Origin: Bacteroidota bacterium
GTDB lineage: Bacteria; Bacteroidota; Bacteroidia; Chitinophagales; Saprospiraceae
Length of the DNA stretch: 64,000 bases
Reading direction: 5' to 3'
Assembly (NCBI GenBank): GCA_963169325.1
Contig: CAUJEY010000010.1
Location: 1 to 64,000 of the forward strand
Shown one piece after another: positions 25,414 through 33,791 of this stretch; the first letter of the stretch is position 1; the number at the start of each line of letters is the position of its first letter. Made by a program: the position numbers and the translations under genes. The notes beneath the pieces were generated by a model. That model ran no database searches. It saw only the letters and a program-made list of their open reading frames with translations, and was not told the origin of the DNA.

Positions 25414-26409
25414 TCATTTCAACAGTCTATAATTCCGGTACTCCCCTGGCCGCCAGCCGGTCTTTTGTTCCAGAAACCGGGAAAGCCGATCCTTCCACGA
25501 CCAGCGCGCTTGTTCCGGCTGGCCGGAAAACTGCCAGTTGACCGCCCGGATACGCGGTAGCATCACCGCCGGATGGGTACCGTTAAAGCGCTCCAATGGT
25601 TCGGCGCCATCGTAAATGAAGGTATCAGCCTCGCCTACCATCGCTTTCACCTTTTCATCGGAATGCCACAGCCGGTTGAAATTCAGTTGTTTGCGCTGCT
25701 GCGCCGCCGGGTGTTTTACCCAGCCGTAATGGTGGATATGGGCATTGAGTTGCCGCACACGGAGTTTTGTTCCGCGCGGTTCCACCCCACCCCCGACCCC
25801 ACCCCCGAATGGGAGGGGAGACGAGAGGGGCGCGAAGCGTACGCTAAGTCTCCCCTACCCGTAGGGGGAGGGGTCGGGGGTGGGGTTGGTGGGGTTGAAC
25901 CACCGAAACCCCTGCGCGTCGCGATAAGAGCGAATATGTTTGTCGTTGCGAATAATCCGCACTTCGCGCCGATACCAGCGCCGGCTGACGCCTACATAGT
26001 CATAAGAGCCGTAAAAATGCCGGTAGTGCAACAGCAAGCCCTGTGTCTCCGGATCGTTCAGCCATTGTTCCATCCCGGAGCGAATGGCAGGCAAATCGTC
26101 TTCATGCACGCACTCGTCGCCCTGAATATAGAAACACCAATCGTAATCGGGCGGAATGGCGTCGAAAGCCTTGTTGGTTTCTTCCGCCAGCACCCGGCCG
26201 CCTTCGCGCAACCTATCATCCCAGACAGTTTCGATGACGTGAATTTTCGGGTCGCCGATGCCGCGCACCAAATCGAGCGTGTCGTCGTCTGATTTTCCCA
26301 CGGCCACCACAAAATAATCGCACAACGGCAGAATGGACGTGATGGCTTCCACGACCGGGTAGTCGTACAGCAAAGCATTGCGGATAAAAGTAAAACCGGC
26401 TATTTTCAC
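25414..26409 (-). pseudogene. Glycosyltransferase (family 2-like) interrupted by a palindromic element
   Basis: The N-terminal part (GTG start at 26409, KIAGFTFIRNALLYDYP, then CDYFVVAVGKSDDDTLDLV and WCFYIQGDECVHEDD with the DxD-like metal site) is a typical family-2 glycosyltransferase. After GFRWFN the frame enters a GC-rich palindromic element (25781-25897), meets TAG at 25857-25855, then stays open in the same frame. It resumes as recognisable protein (VEPRGTKLRVRQLNAHIHHYGWVKHP ... EYRNYRLLK) to 25414. Only one stop codon separates the halves. Either the gene is inactive, the N-terminal 184 residues suffice, or readthrough or reinitiation at an ATG at 25785 occurs. A related element in methylmalonyl-CoA mutase carries no stop. 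Confidence 0.78.
25781..25897. repeat. GC-rich palindromic element, copy 1 (in the glycosyltransferase)
   Basis: About 117 bp, flanked by CCACCCCACCCCCGACCCC on the left and GGGGTCGGGGGTGGGGTTGG on the right. The asymmetric core GACGAGAGGGGC is followed by GCGAAGCGTACGCTAAGTC, with the exact palindrome AGCGTACGCT in the middle. It shares its core and ends with copy 2 at 28132-28263 in the same orientation, although the host genes lie on opposite strands. Confidence 0.88.
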
Positions 26410-26539
26410 AGTGTAAAAAATAAAAAAGAAACTGAAACACGCATGCTGCAAAACAGCAACCAGGAAGAAATACGAGTCCGCCATTGCAAATGCAAACTTA
26501 TGCAGATATTTAGCCCACAAAACAATTTACCCCTTAAAT

Positions 26540-26572
26540 CACCACATTAACCACATTGACCACATTTAATTC
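26540..26572. repeat. ACCACATT triplicate upstream of methylmalonyl-CoA mutase
   Basis: Three ACCACATT copies about 9-10 bp apart just upstream of the mutase start. They could be a small operator or another short-word repeat. Confidence 0.4.
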
Positions 26573-26580
26573 CCGACATC

Positions 26581-28884
26581 ATGCCCGCACCTGATTTTTC
26601 CAGTATAAAACTCGACCTGAATCTCCGCGCCGACGCACTACCGGATGCGCAGGACTCTTCTAAGGAAACAGCCGGGCTCCGGGATGTCCGGGACAATCCG
26701 GCCCAAGTCCCCGGGACAATCCGTAATCCGCAATCCGCAATCCGTAATCCTTTCGCCAAATTCGTCGCCGGTACCCCGCCCTTCCTTGGCGGCCCTTATT
26801 CCAGCATGTACCTCACCCAGCCCTGGACGATCCGGCAGTACGCCGGTTTCAGCACCGCAGAAGAGAGTAATGCTTTTTACCGGCGCAACCTGGCGGCCGG
26901 CCAAAAAGGCCTCTCTGTGGCTTTCGACCTGGCCACGCATCGTGGCTACGACAGCGACCATCCCCGCGTAGTGGGCGATGTGGGTAAGGCCGGAGTAGCC
27001 ATTGATACGGTGGAAGATATGAAAACCCTGTTCGACCAAATTCCGCTCGACCAGATGTCGGTATCCATGACCATGAACGGTGCAGTGATTCCCGTGATGG
27101 CATTTTTTATCGTCGCGGCGGAAGAACAAGGTGTAGCGCCGGAACAACTCAACGGCACCATCCAAAACGACATCCTGAAGGAGTTCATGGTGCGCAACAC
27201 TTACATCTATCCACCACTCGCGTCCATGCGCCTCATCGGCGATATTTTCGCGTACTGCGCGCACAAGATGCCGAAGTTCAATTCGATCTCCATTTCCGGT
27301 TATCATATTCACGAAGCCGGCGCCCCGGCCGAGATGGAACTGGCATATACCTTGGCAGATGGTCTGGAATACATCCGGACCGGGCTTGCTGCCGGGCTCG
27401 ATATCGACGATTTTGCCCCGCGGCTCTCGTTTTTCTGGGGTATCGGCATGAACCATTTCCGGGAAATCGCCAAAATGCGCGCCGGGCGTTTGCTTTGGGC
27501 CAAATTAGTCAAACAATTCAACCCCCAAAATCCGAAAAGTCTTGCCCTGCGCACCCACTGCCAAACCAGCGGCTGGAGCCTCACGGAGCAGGACGCCTTT
27601 AACAATGTGGCCCGCACCTGCATTGAGGCAATGGCCGCCGTTTTGGGTGGGACACAAAGTCTGCACACCAATTCGTTCGACGAGGCCATGGCTTTACCTA
27701 CTGATTTTTCAGCTAAAATTGCCCGCGATACCCAGTTGTTTATTCAACGGGAAAGCGACGTGTGCCGCGCCGTTGACCCCTGGGCGGGCTCCTATTTCGT
27801 CGAAAACCTGACCGCCGAACTGGTCGAAAAAGCCTGGGCACTTATACAGGAAGTGGAAGAGATCGGCGGCATGGCCAAAGCCATTGAGGAGGGCCTGCCT
27901 AAACTCCGCATCGAAGAAGCCGCGGCCCGTAAACAAGCCCGCATTGACTCCGGCCAGGAACAGATTGTAGGCGTCAATATCTTCCGGGTACAGGACGATG
28001 TGAAATTCGATATTCTGGAAGTGGATAATACCGCGGTGCGCGAAGGGCAAATCCGTCGGATTGAGGAGGTTAAAGCTAAGCGGGATGAAAAAGCCGTTCA
28101 CGCAGCGCTGGCGGCCTTGGAGGCTGCGGCTAACCCCACCCCCGTCAACCCCACCCCCGACCCCTCCCCTGAAGGGGATGGGGGACGAGAGGGGCTCGAA
28201 GCGTACGCTACGTCCCCCCTCCCCTTCAGGGGGGGTGGGGTTGAGGCGACCGGCGGTGGGGTTGGTGGCGCACAGGGAGCGGTTTCAGAAACCAATCTCC
28301 TTGCCCTGGCTATCCATGCTGCCCGTGCCCGCGCTACCCTTGGCGAAATTTCCGCCGCTTTGGAAAATGTTTTTGGCCGTTACAAAGCCACGACCCGCAC
28401 CGTGGCGGGCGTTTATGCCGGAGAGATGAATAAAAATGCAGATTTTGAAAAAGCGCGGGCCCTGGCCGATGTTTTTGCCGAACAGGAAGGGCGACGGCCG
28501 CGTATTCTCGTGGCCAAACTGGGCCAGGACGGCCACGACCGCGGCGCAAAGGTGATTTCGACAGCCTTTGCCGACCTCGGCTTCGATGTCGACATCGGCC
28601 CTTTGTTCCAGACACCCGCTGAGGCTGCCCGCCAGGCTGCTGAAAACGACGTACATATCCTGGGCATTTCTTCGCTGGCCGCCGGGCATAAAACCCTTGC
28701 GCCACAGGCTATTGCCGAACTAAAAAAACTGGGGCGGGAGGATATTCTCGTAGTGGTGGGCGGCGTCATACCGCCGCAGGACTACGACATGCTGAAAAAG
28801 GCCGGCGTAGCGGCGGTATTCGGGCCGGGAACGGTGGTGGCGAGAGCGGCGGCGGAGCTGCTGGAGTTGTTGATGGAAGGGTGA
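26581..28884 (+). CDS. Methylmalonyl-CoA mutase, large subunit, with two repeat-derived insertions
   Basis: A B12-dependent mutase interconverting methylmalonyl-CoA and succinyl-CoA. The catalytic TIM barrel is recognised from [50 protein letters not shown] and [13 protein letters not shown] to [16 protein letters not shown] and [13 protein letters not shown]. The C-terminal cobalamin domain has the ligand motif DGHDRG (D650, H652) and the [10 protein letters not shown] segment. Residues about 33-57 contain an insertion with [11 protein letters not shown] encoded by AATCCG words. Residues about 518-561, in the linker between the catalytic and B12 domains, are encoded by the palindromic element ([32 protein letters not shown]). 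These explain 767 residues instead of about 710-720. No small subunit gene is adjacent. Confidence 0.93.
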   Translation: MPAPDFSSIKLDLNLRADALPDAQDSSKETAGLRDVRDNPAQVPGTIRNPQSAIRNPFAKFVAGTPPFLGGPYSSMYLTQPWTIRQYAGFSTAEESNAFYRRNLAAGQKGLSVAFDLATHRGYDSDHPRVVGDVGKAGVAIDTVEDMKTLFDQIPLDQMSVSMTMNGAVIPVMAFFIVAAEEQGVAPEQLNGTIQNDILKEFMVRNTYIYPPLASMRLIGDIFAYCAHKMPKFNSISISGYHIHEAGAPAEMELAYTLADGLEYIRTGLAAGLDIDDFAPRLSFFWGIGMNHFREIAKMRAGRLLWAKLVKQFNPQNPKSLALRTHCQTSGWSLTEQDAFNNVARTCIEAMAAVLGGTQSLHTNSFDEAMALPTDFSAKIARDTQLFIQRESDVCRAVDPWAGSYFVENLTAELVEKAWALIQEVEEIGGMAKAIEEGLPKLRIEEAAARKQARIDSGQEQIVGVNIFRVQDDVKFDILEVDNTAVREGQIRRIEEVKAKRDEKAVHAALAALEAAANPTPVNPTPDPSPEGDGGREGLEAYATSPLPFRGGGVEATGGGVGGAQGAVSETNLLALAIHAARARATLGEISAALENVFGRYKATTRTVAGVYAGEMNKNADFEKARALADVFAEQEGRRPRILVAKLGQDGHDRGAKVISTAFADLGFDVDIGPLFQTPAEAARQAAENDVHILGISSLAAGHKTLAPQAIAELKKLGREDILVVVGGVIPPQDYDMLKKAGVAAVFGPGTVVARAAAELLELLMEG
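26717..26750 (+). repeat. AATCCG-word repeat inside the mutase gene
   Basis: ACAATCCGT, AATCCGC, AATCCGC and AATCCGT in tandem, preceded by CCGGGAC words (26676-26716). It is translated as [12 protein letters not shown] in the N-terminal linker, keeping frame. Confidence 0.85.
28132..28263. repeat. GC-rich palindromic element, copy 2 (in methylmalonyl-CoA mutase)
   Basis: About 132 bp: AACCCCACC at the left end, GGTGGGGTT twice at the right end (28234-28242, 28255-28263). The core GACGAGAGGGGCTCGAAGC continues as GTACGCTACGTC, around the palindrome AGCGTACGCT. It has no stop in the mutase frame and sits exactly in the flexible interdomain linker. Nearly the same core occurs at 25781-25897. 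Confidence 0.9.
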
Positions 28885-28892
28885 ATAACCTA

Positions 28893-30041
28893 TTACTTTT
28901 TCACCCTTGGCCTTTTCACTTTTTCGGTTAGTTCCGGCACAGCCTCTATCTCTTCCTCCAATTGTTCCGTCCAGCGCTGTACCAACTTGAATTCGCTAAA
29001 GAAAACCCTGGCGACGACGCGCAATACCGTGTACACCGGCACCCCGATCACCATGCCGATCACACCACCTATTTTGGCGGCCACTAACGTGACGATAAAA
29101 ATCTCAAGCGGATGTGCTTTTACGCTATTGGAGGTAATATACGGGCCGACTAAATTATTGTCGATCACCTGAACGCCCATAAATGCTGCGGCCACTTTGA
29201 GCATTTGTACACCTAATAATGAAAATTCAGCTTCAATATAAGCGGAAAGGGTAAAAAAGCAACCCACGATGATACCCATGATCGGCCCCACATAGGGAAC
29301 AATGTTAAACAACCCGCCCATAACCCCGATCAGTAAGGCATTGGGGACGCCCATAATCCAGAGGGCCAACGAAGCCAGTGCCATAAAAGAGGCGGTCTGC
29401 AGTGCCAGCCCGGTGAAATACCGGCTAAGCAATCTGCTGGTTTCCGTCAAGGCATGCAGTACTTTTTCTTCCATTTCGCGGGGCAATACAGCGTGTAGCA
29501 CATTCGTAACTACCCGTTTGTCTTGCAGGAAAAAAAACAAAATAAACGTGACCGAAGCAAAAGTAACCGCCACATTGCCGACCGTGGCGAGGGATGCGCT
29601 AAGAAAATCCCCCAACATAGTCGGTTTGAACCATTGACTCAACGACTCCTGCATTCGGGTACCCAGCGACTCACTTGGCTCCAGAAAACCAATATTGTGT
29701 AGTTGAGCGTCTAAGTTCAAAAAGGGGCCTTTTAACCTTTCGCCCAATAATTTATAGTCTACTGCGGCCAAGTGTTTGGCTTGCGACACGATAGTTGGCA
29801 CAAAAATTAAAAGCAGGCCAACGATGATCAGGTAGAAACAAGCAATGGTCATCAGCGCCGCGCCGGAGGGGCCCAGGTGCCGGCTTCGAAACCGTACACG
29901 TTCCTGGAAAAACGCCATCAAAGGCGTGGCCAACATCGATAAAACGCCCGCTATAAGCAGGTAGGATATAATATCAGAAAAATAATACAGAACTGCGGCT
30001 AAAACAAGCGCGCCAAGCAGCAAAAGGAGATTTCGTTTCAT
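28893..30041 (-). CDS. AI-2E-family (PerM/YdiK-like) membrane protein
   Basis: 382 residues from the ATG at 30041, whose protein starts with MKRNLLLLLGALVLAAVLYY; an upstream in-frame start gives a non-membrane extension with no family resemblance. Six to eight hydrophobic segments; conserved family region ALWIMGVPNALLIGVMGGLFNIVPYVGPIMGIIVG and LLGVQMLKVAAAFMGVQVIDNNLVGPYITSNSVKAHPLEIF. The family exports autoinducer-2 or, in some members, exchanges Na+/H+; substrate here is unknown. It lies 86 bp downstream of the SDR gene on the same strand. Confidence 0.88.
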   Translation of the reverse strand: MKRNLLLLLGALVLAAVLYYFSDIISYLLIAGVLSMLATPLMAFFQERVRFRSRHLGPSGAALMTIACFYLIIVGLLLIFVPTIVSQAKHLAAVDYKLLGERLKGPFLNLDAQLHNIGFLEPSESLGTRMQESLSQWFKPTMLGDFLSASLATVGNVAVTFASVTFILFFFLQDKRVVTNVLHAVLPREMEEKVLHALTETSRLLSRYFTGLALQTASFMALASLALWIMGVPNALLIGVMGGLFNIVPYVGPIMGIIVGCFFTLSAYIEAEFSLLGVQMLKVAAAFMGVQVIDNNLVGPYITSNSVKAHPLEIFIVTLVAAKIGGVIGMVIGVPVYTVLRVVARVFFSEFKLVQRWTEQLEEEIEAVPELTEKVKRPRVKK

Positions 30042-30126
30042 AGTATGGCGAATGTATGAGGGTTCGCATTTCAATACGAACCATGCAGGGCGGATTTTAT
30101 TCTGCAAAGAAGGAATAAAATCCGTG

Positions 30127-31050
30127 TTACAAAACCTGAAATGAGTTTCGGGCGCCGTAAATCTGTTCCAGTGCACCGGCCAATTCCGAATATTGAAAGT
30201 GAAAACCGGCCTGAATCACTTTTTCCGGCGAAATATGATTGCTGAACAAAACAGTGTCAGCCATTTCGCCCAATACCAATCGCAGGCCGAAGGCCGGTAC
30301 CGGTGCGAATATAGCCGGTTGTTTCATGGCTTTGGCGACCGCCTTCGTAAAGTCGATGTTGCGCGCCGGATGCGGTGATACAGCATTGAAGGTGCCTTCC
30401 ACGGCAGGGGTTTCGGCGGCCCAAAGAAACATCCGGCAAAGATCGTCGCGATGTATCCAGGAATACCAAGCCTGTCCGTCGGCAAAGTAGGCGCCGATAC
30501 CGAAAGGCAACGGTTTGGCAATTTCGCGCAGCGCCCCGCCGGCTTTGTCCAACACAATGCCGGTGCGCAATACTACAGTGCGAATACCAAGGGCGCCAAC
30601 GGCCTCGGCGCCTTGTTCCCAGGCTGCACAACATTGCACTAAAAAACTGTTATCGGCAGGCGTGTCTGTTTCATACATCCATTGTTCACCGGAATTACCG
30701 TAATAGCCGATACCCGACGCCGATAAATAAGCTTTTGGATAGTGTTTCAGCCGCTGAAAAGCATTGCGCAATAATTGGGCGCTTTGCACCCGGCTGTCGA
30801 TCAGGATTTTTTTGCGCGCCGGTGTCCAGCGGCTGTCAGCGATACCGGCGCCGGCCAGGTTAATCACCACGTCGGCGCCGGCAACGGCCTGATCGTCGAT
30901 GGCGCCGGCTGCCAAATCCCAGCCAAACTGTCCGGCGTCGCGCGGCGTTCGGGTTAGCACCCGCACGGCATGGCCTTTGGCCGTAAAAAGTTCTGTCATT
31001 CGGGAACCGATAAAGCCGGTTCCGCCAGCGAGAAGTATGGTAAGCGGCAT
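30127..31050 (-). CDS. TIGR01777-family NAD(P)-binding SDR (YfcH-like)
   Basis: Extended short-chain dehydrogenase/epimerase fold. The glycine-rich motif is LLAGGTGFIGSRM (residues 5-17); NLAGAGIADSRWTPARKKIL and SASGIGYYGNSGE are characteristic of the TIGR01777/YfcH group. The C-terminal DUF1731-like part includes PVPAFGLRLVLGEMADTVLFSNHISPEKVIQAGF. 307 residues, normal length. The substrate is unknown; a role in sugar or isoprenoid nucleotide chemistry cannot be shown. Confidence 0.9.
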   Translation of the reverse strand: MPLTILLAGGTGFIGSRMTELFTAKGHAVRVLTRTPRDAGQFGWDLAAGAIDDQAVAGADVVINLAGAGIADSRWTPARKKILIDSRVQSAQLLRNAFQRLKHYPKAYLSASGIGYYGNSGEQWMYETDTPADNSFLVQCCAAWEQGAEAVGALGIRTVVLRTGIVLDKAGGALREIAKPLPFGIGAYFADGQAWYSWIHRDDLCRMFLWAAETPAVEGTFNAVSPHPARNIDFTKAVAKAMKQPAIFAPVPAFGLRLVLGEMADTVLFSNHISPEKVIQAGFHFQYSELAGALEQIYGARNSFQVL

Positions 31051-31134
31051 GTTCGTAGCGGGGGAGTAATTTTCTAAAAACAGAACAAAGCAACAATTTT
31101 TTTCCGTAGAAAAATAAGAAAAGAAGTATAAGAC

Positions 31135-32004
31135 CTAACGAAACCGCCGTAAATGATTTTTTTTAAAAGTCCATTCCGGTGTTTCAAGTGTTTCGCCGGA
31201 TTCGGCAACGGAGTACCAAGGGCTGCCATCGTTCTTGGCCGGGTTTTTCAGTACATGTATTTCCTGTGCGGGCATATAACTCTGCGCCAATAAGAAGCGG
31301 CGTTCTTTACTTTGCGGATGCACGGCTACGTCCAGCACCATAACTGCATGACCGGGGTACCCGCCTTTGATCCACACATCACCCGGTTGTAACGCTGTCG
31401 GTTCAACGGCGTACAGCTCCCGTTCCAATGAAGCCGATCCGGAATAGGCAAACACCATATCGAGATACCGCCGAAATTCCGGATAGGCATCAGAAACCTT
31501 GCCCCCGTCCGTCCAGTAGACGCGGCTCCCTTCCACCCGGATACGCGCACCGCGACGCCAGCGGTCGTATTCGGCGACAAAACCATTGGTGAACCGGAAA
31601 TGAATATCAGCATACCGTTTTTGGCTGTACAGATATTCGGCCCGCAGGCGTATTACCGCATCGGCGCATTGTTGGAGATCGCGCCGGCCCACATCGAGGT
31701 TCAGCACGGCGCTATGCACATCGGAGCGGGATTTCAGGCGTCCGTCAAACAAGTGTACCGGATATCCGTCAGGGTGTAGGGGCAATCGGCGCAGCCAGAC
31801 CTCAAACGAGGTTGAATCGGTTGTTGTCCGGGTAAAACCATCAGGTACCGGAAACCGGGTTTCCACGGTATTTCCGGAATCTAAAATATTAGGCAACACG
31901 GAGTCGGCAACTGTCGTTCGGATATTTTCCGGAACAGGTTTAATGCCGGGATCAGATAAGCATGCGACAGAAAGGCAGGCAATAAACAGGAGTGACCATT
32001 TCAT
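31135..32004 (-). CDS. DUF4846 lipoprotein
   Basis: A SPII signal (MKWSLLFIACLSVAC, Cys 15) and a 270-residue DUF4846 domain: GFTRTTTDSTSFEVWLRRLPLHPDG, VHLFDGRLK, CADAVIRLRAEYLYSQKRY, IHFRFTNGF, GDVWIKGGYPGHAVMVLDVA and LLAQSYMPAQEIHVLKNP. The GHAVMVLD segment with the preceding cysteine-containing motif hints at a papain/NlpC-like fold, but the catalytic set is not clear. Location: outer-membrane-anchored. Function unknown. Confidence 0.8.
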   Translation of the reverse strand: MKWSLLFIACLSVACLSDPGIKPVPENIRTTVADSVLPNILDSGNTVETRFPVPDGFTRTTTDSTSFEVWLRRLPLHPDGYPVHLFDGRLKSRSDVHSAVLNLDVGRRDLQQCADAVIRLRAEYLYSQKRYADIHFRFTNGFVAEYDRWRRGARIRVEGSRVYWTDGGKVSDAYPEFRRYLDMVFAYSGSASLERELYAVEPTALQPGDVWIKGGYPGHAVMVLDVAVHPQSKERRFLLAQSYMPAQEIHVLKNPAKNDGSPWYSVAESGETLETPEWTFKKNHLRRFR

Positions 32005-32159
32005 ATTTATTCTTTATCCGTAAGCAGTGTGTCAACTTTTTTCTTCCAAAAGCATGTAGTGATGCATATTGTATGCATTTTCCCTTTCAGGTCATTCGCC
32101 TCAATTATACATCAGCAAATTAACGCCCTATTGTAGATTTTTCATTTTCATCCTTTCCT

Positions 32160-33674
32160 ATGATCCGGTTTCTTTTTTACCTGTTCCTGCTCCCGCCGCT
32201 CCAAAACGCGCTTCTCGCCGCCACCCTGCATGTCGGCACCGGCCAAACCTACCCGAACCTTGCGGCAGCCGTTGCCGTGGTGCAACCCGGCGATACCGTC
32301 GAAATACATACCGGTACTTACGCGGGCGGCTTGTATTTCGGCAATCTGAAGGGTACGGCGAGCCAATGGATTACCATCCGCGCCGCTGCCGGCGAAATGG
32401 TTATTTTTGAGGGCGGCGGCAACGCTATTCAGTTGTCCGACCCAGCTTATTTGCGTTTGCAGGGTCTTATTTTTCAACACCAAACCGGAAACGGGGTAAA
32501 CATTGACGACGGTGGCAGCTATAACACTCCGGCCCAACACATCATTTTTGAAACCTGTACGTTCCGCGACATGTCGGCCAGCGGCAACAATGACCTGCTA
32601 AAACTATCCGGACTGGATTCTTTCGAGATACGAAACTGTACCTTTCAAAATGGTGCGGCCGGTGGCAGCGGGATCGATATGGTTGGTTGTCATTGGGGTT
32701 TGATCCGGGGAAATTATTTTGAAAACATGGGCTCCAATGCCATTCAATGCAAAGGAGGCACAGAACATGTCCGGATCGAGGGCAATTTTTTTAAAAACGG
32801 CGGTCTGCGGGCACTGAATCTGGGAGGAAGTACCGGATTGGCATTTTTTCGGCCCGATACCGCACACTTTGAAGCGGCTAATCTGCAGGTGTATTCCAAT
32901 ATTTTTATCGGCGCACAGGCTGCCGTTGCTTTTGTCGGCGCCGTAAATGTCGAGGTGAGCAACAATACCATTTACCAGCCGGAAAAATGGGTGCTTCGTA
33001 TTCTTCAGGAAACGGTAGACCCCACCCGTTTCCTGGAATGTGGCGATAATATCTTTCGCAACAATATCATTGTTCGCAATGCCGGTCTGTCAACCGAAAC
33101 CAATATCGGCCCGAACACCCGGCCGCAAACATTTACATTTTCCAATAACCTCTGGTACTACCCGGGAAATACCAACTGGGCCGGCCCGGGCATCCCGGTA
33201 TCCGATGTTAATGGCATTATTAATCAAAATCCGTTGATAGCCGATCCGGGCAATACGGATTTCCATATTCCGCCCGGCAGCCCGGCGGCGGGCAAAGGGT
33301 TTGCCATAGCGGAGCCTGTACTGGACTATTATGGTCTCGGATTTGCCCAGCCGAGGTCGATCGGAGCAGCCGAGGCCAATCCGGTGTCGGGCACTACCAC
33401 GCCGGTTAACGGCATCAGCCTTCGCGTTTTTCCCAACCCGGCGCGCGATTGGTTCTGCCTGGAACTGGACTTAAATGCCGGTGCAACCGTGCAGGTTGAA
33501 TTGGTAGAGATTACCGGCCGCTGGAAAAGGCTTCTGTTTAACGGTTTCTTGCCGGCAGGTTTAAGCAGGTTACCGGTTGAGGCGGCAAATGATCCTGCCG
33601 GCGCGTATTGGCTGACCTGCCAGGTTGGGAAGTGTAAAGCCGTTGCACGGCAAGTGATTCTTGGTAGGCAATGA
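32160..33674 (+). CDS. Secreted right-handed beta-helix protein with T9SS sorting domain
   Basis: The signal peptide (ending ALLAAT) is followed by GTGQTYPNLAAAVAVVQPGDTVEIHTGTY, the usual opening of parallel beta-helix (Pbl/pectate-lyase-like) proteins. Helix rungs follow such as FETCTFRDMSASGNND, FEIRNCTFQNG, GLIRGNYFENMGSNAIQCKGG, VRIEGNFFKNGG and VEVSNNTIYQ. C-terminal type A sorting domain: RVFPNPARDWFCLELDL ... LVEITGRWKRLLFNGFLPAGLSRLPV. It is probably a surface or secreted polysaccharide-binding or -degrading protein; no catalytic signature is certain. A hairpin terminator follows. Confidence 0.87.
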   Translation: MIRFLFYLFLLPPLQNALLAATLHVGTGQTYPNLAAAVAVVQPGDTVEIHTGTYAGGLYFGNLKGTASQWITIRAAAGEMVIFEGGGNAIQLSDPAYLRLQGLIFQHQTGNGVNIDDGGSYNTPAQHIIFETCTFRDMSASGNNDLLKLSGLDSFEIRNCTFQNGAAGGSGIDMVGCHWGLIRGNYFENMGSNAIQCKGGTEHVRIEGNFFKNGGLRALNLGGSTGLAFFRPDTAHFEAANLQVYSNIFIGAQAAVAFVGAVNVEVSNNTIYQPEKWVLRILQETVDPTRFLECGDNIFRNNIIVRNAGLSTETNIGPNTRPQTFTFSNNLWYYPGNTNWAGPGIPVSDVNGIINQNPLIADPGNTDFHIPPGSPAAGKGFAIAEPVLDYYGLGFAQPRSIGAAEANPVSGTTTPVNGISLRVFPNPARDWFCLELDLNAGATVQVELVEITGRWKRLLFNGFLPAGLSRLPVEAANDPAGAYWLTCQVGKCKAVARQVILGRQ

Positions 33675-33692
33675 TTTAAGGTACATACAGAA

Positions 33693-33734
33693 GAGGCTGT
33701 CCCGTAAATTACGAGACAGCCTCAGTTATTTTTT
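33693..33734 (+). terminator. Rho-independent terminator after the beta-helix gene
   Basis: GAGGCTGTC (33693-33701) pairs with GACAGCCTC (33715-33723), with CGTAA/TTACG extending the stem, followed by AGTTATTTTTTAG. It separates the gene from the convergent ompA-like gene. Confidence 0.85.
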
Positions 33735-33791
33735 AGAACGGTGCCGGAATAAATCCGGACGGCTCCACGCTGTTTGTTTGTAAAGGTTTTT

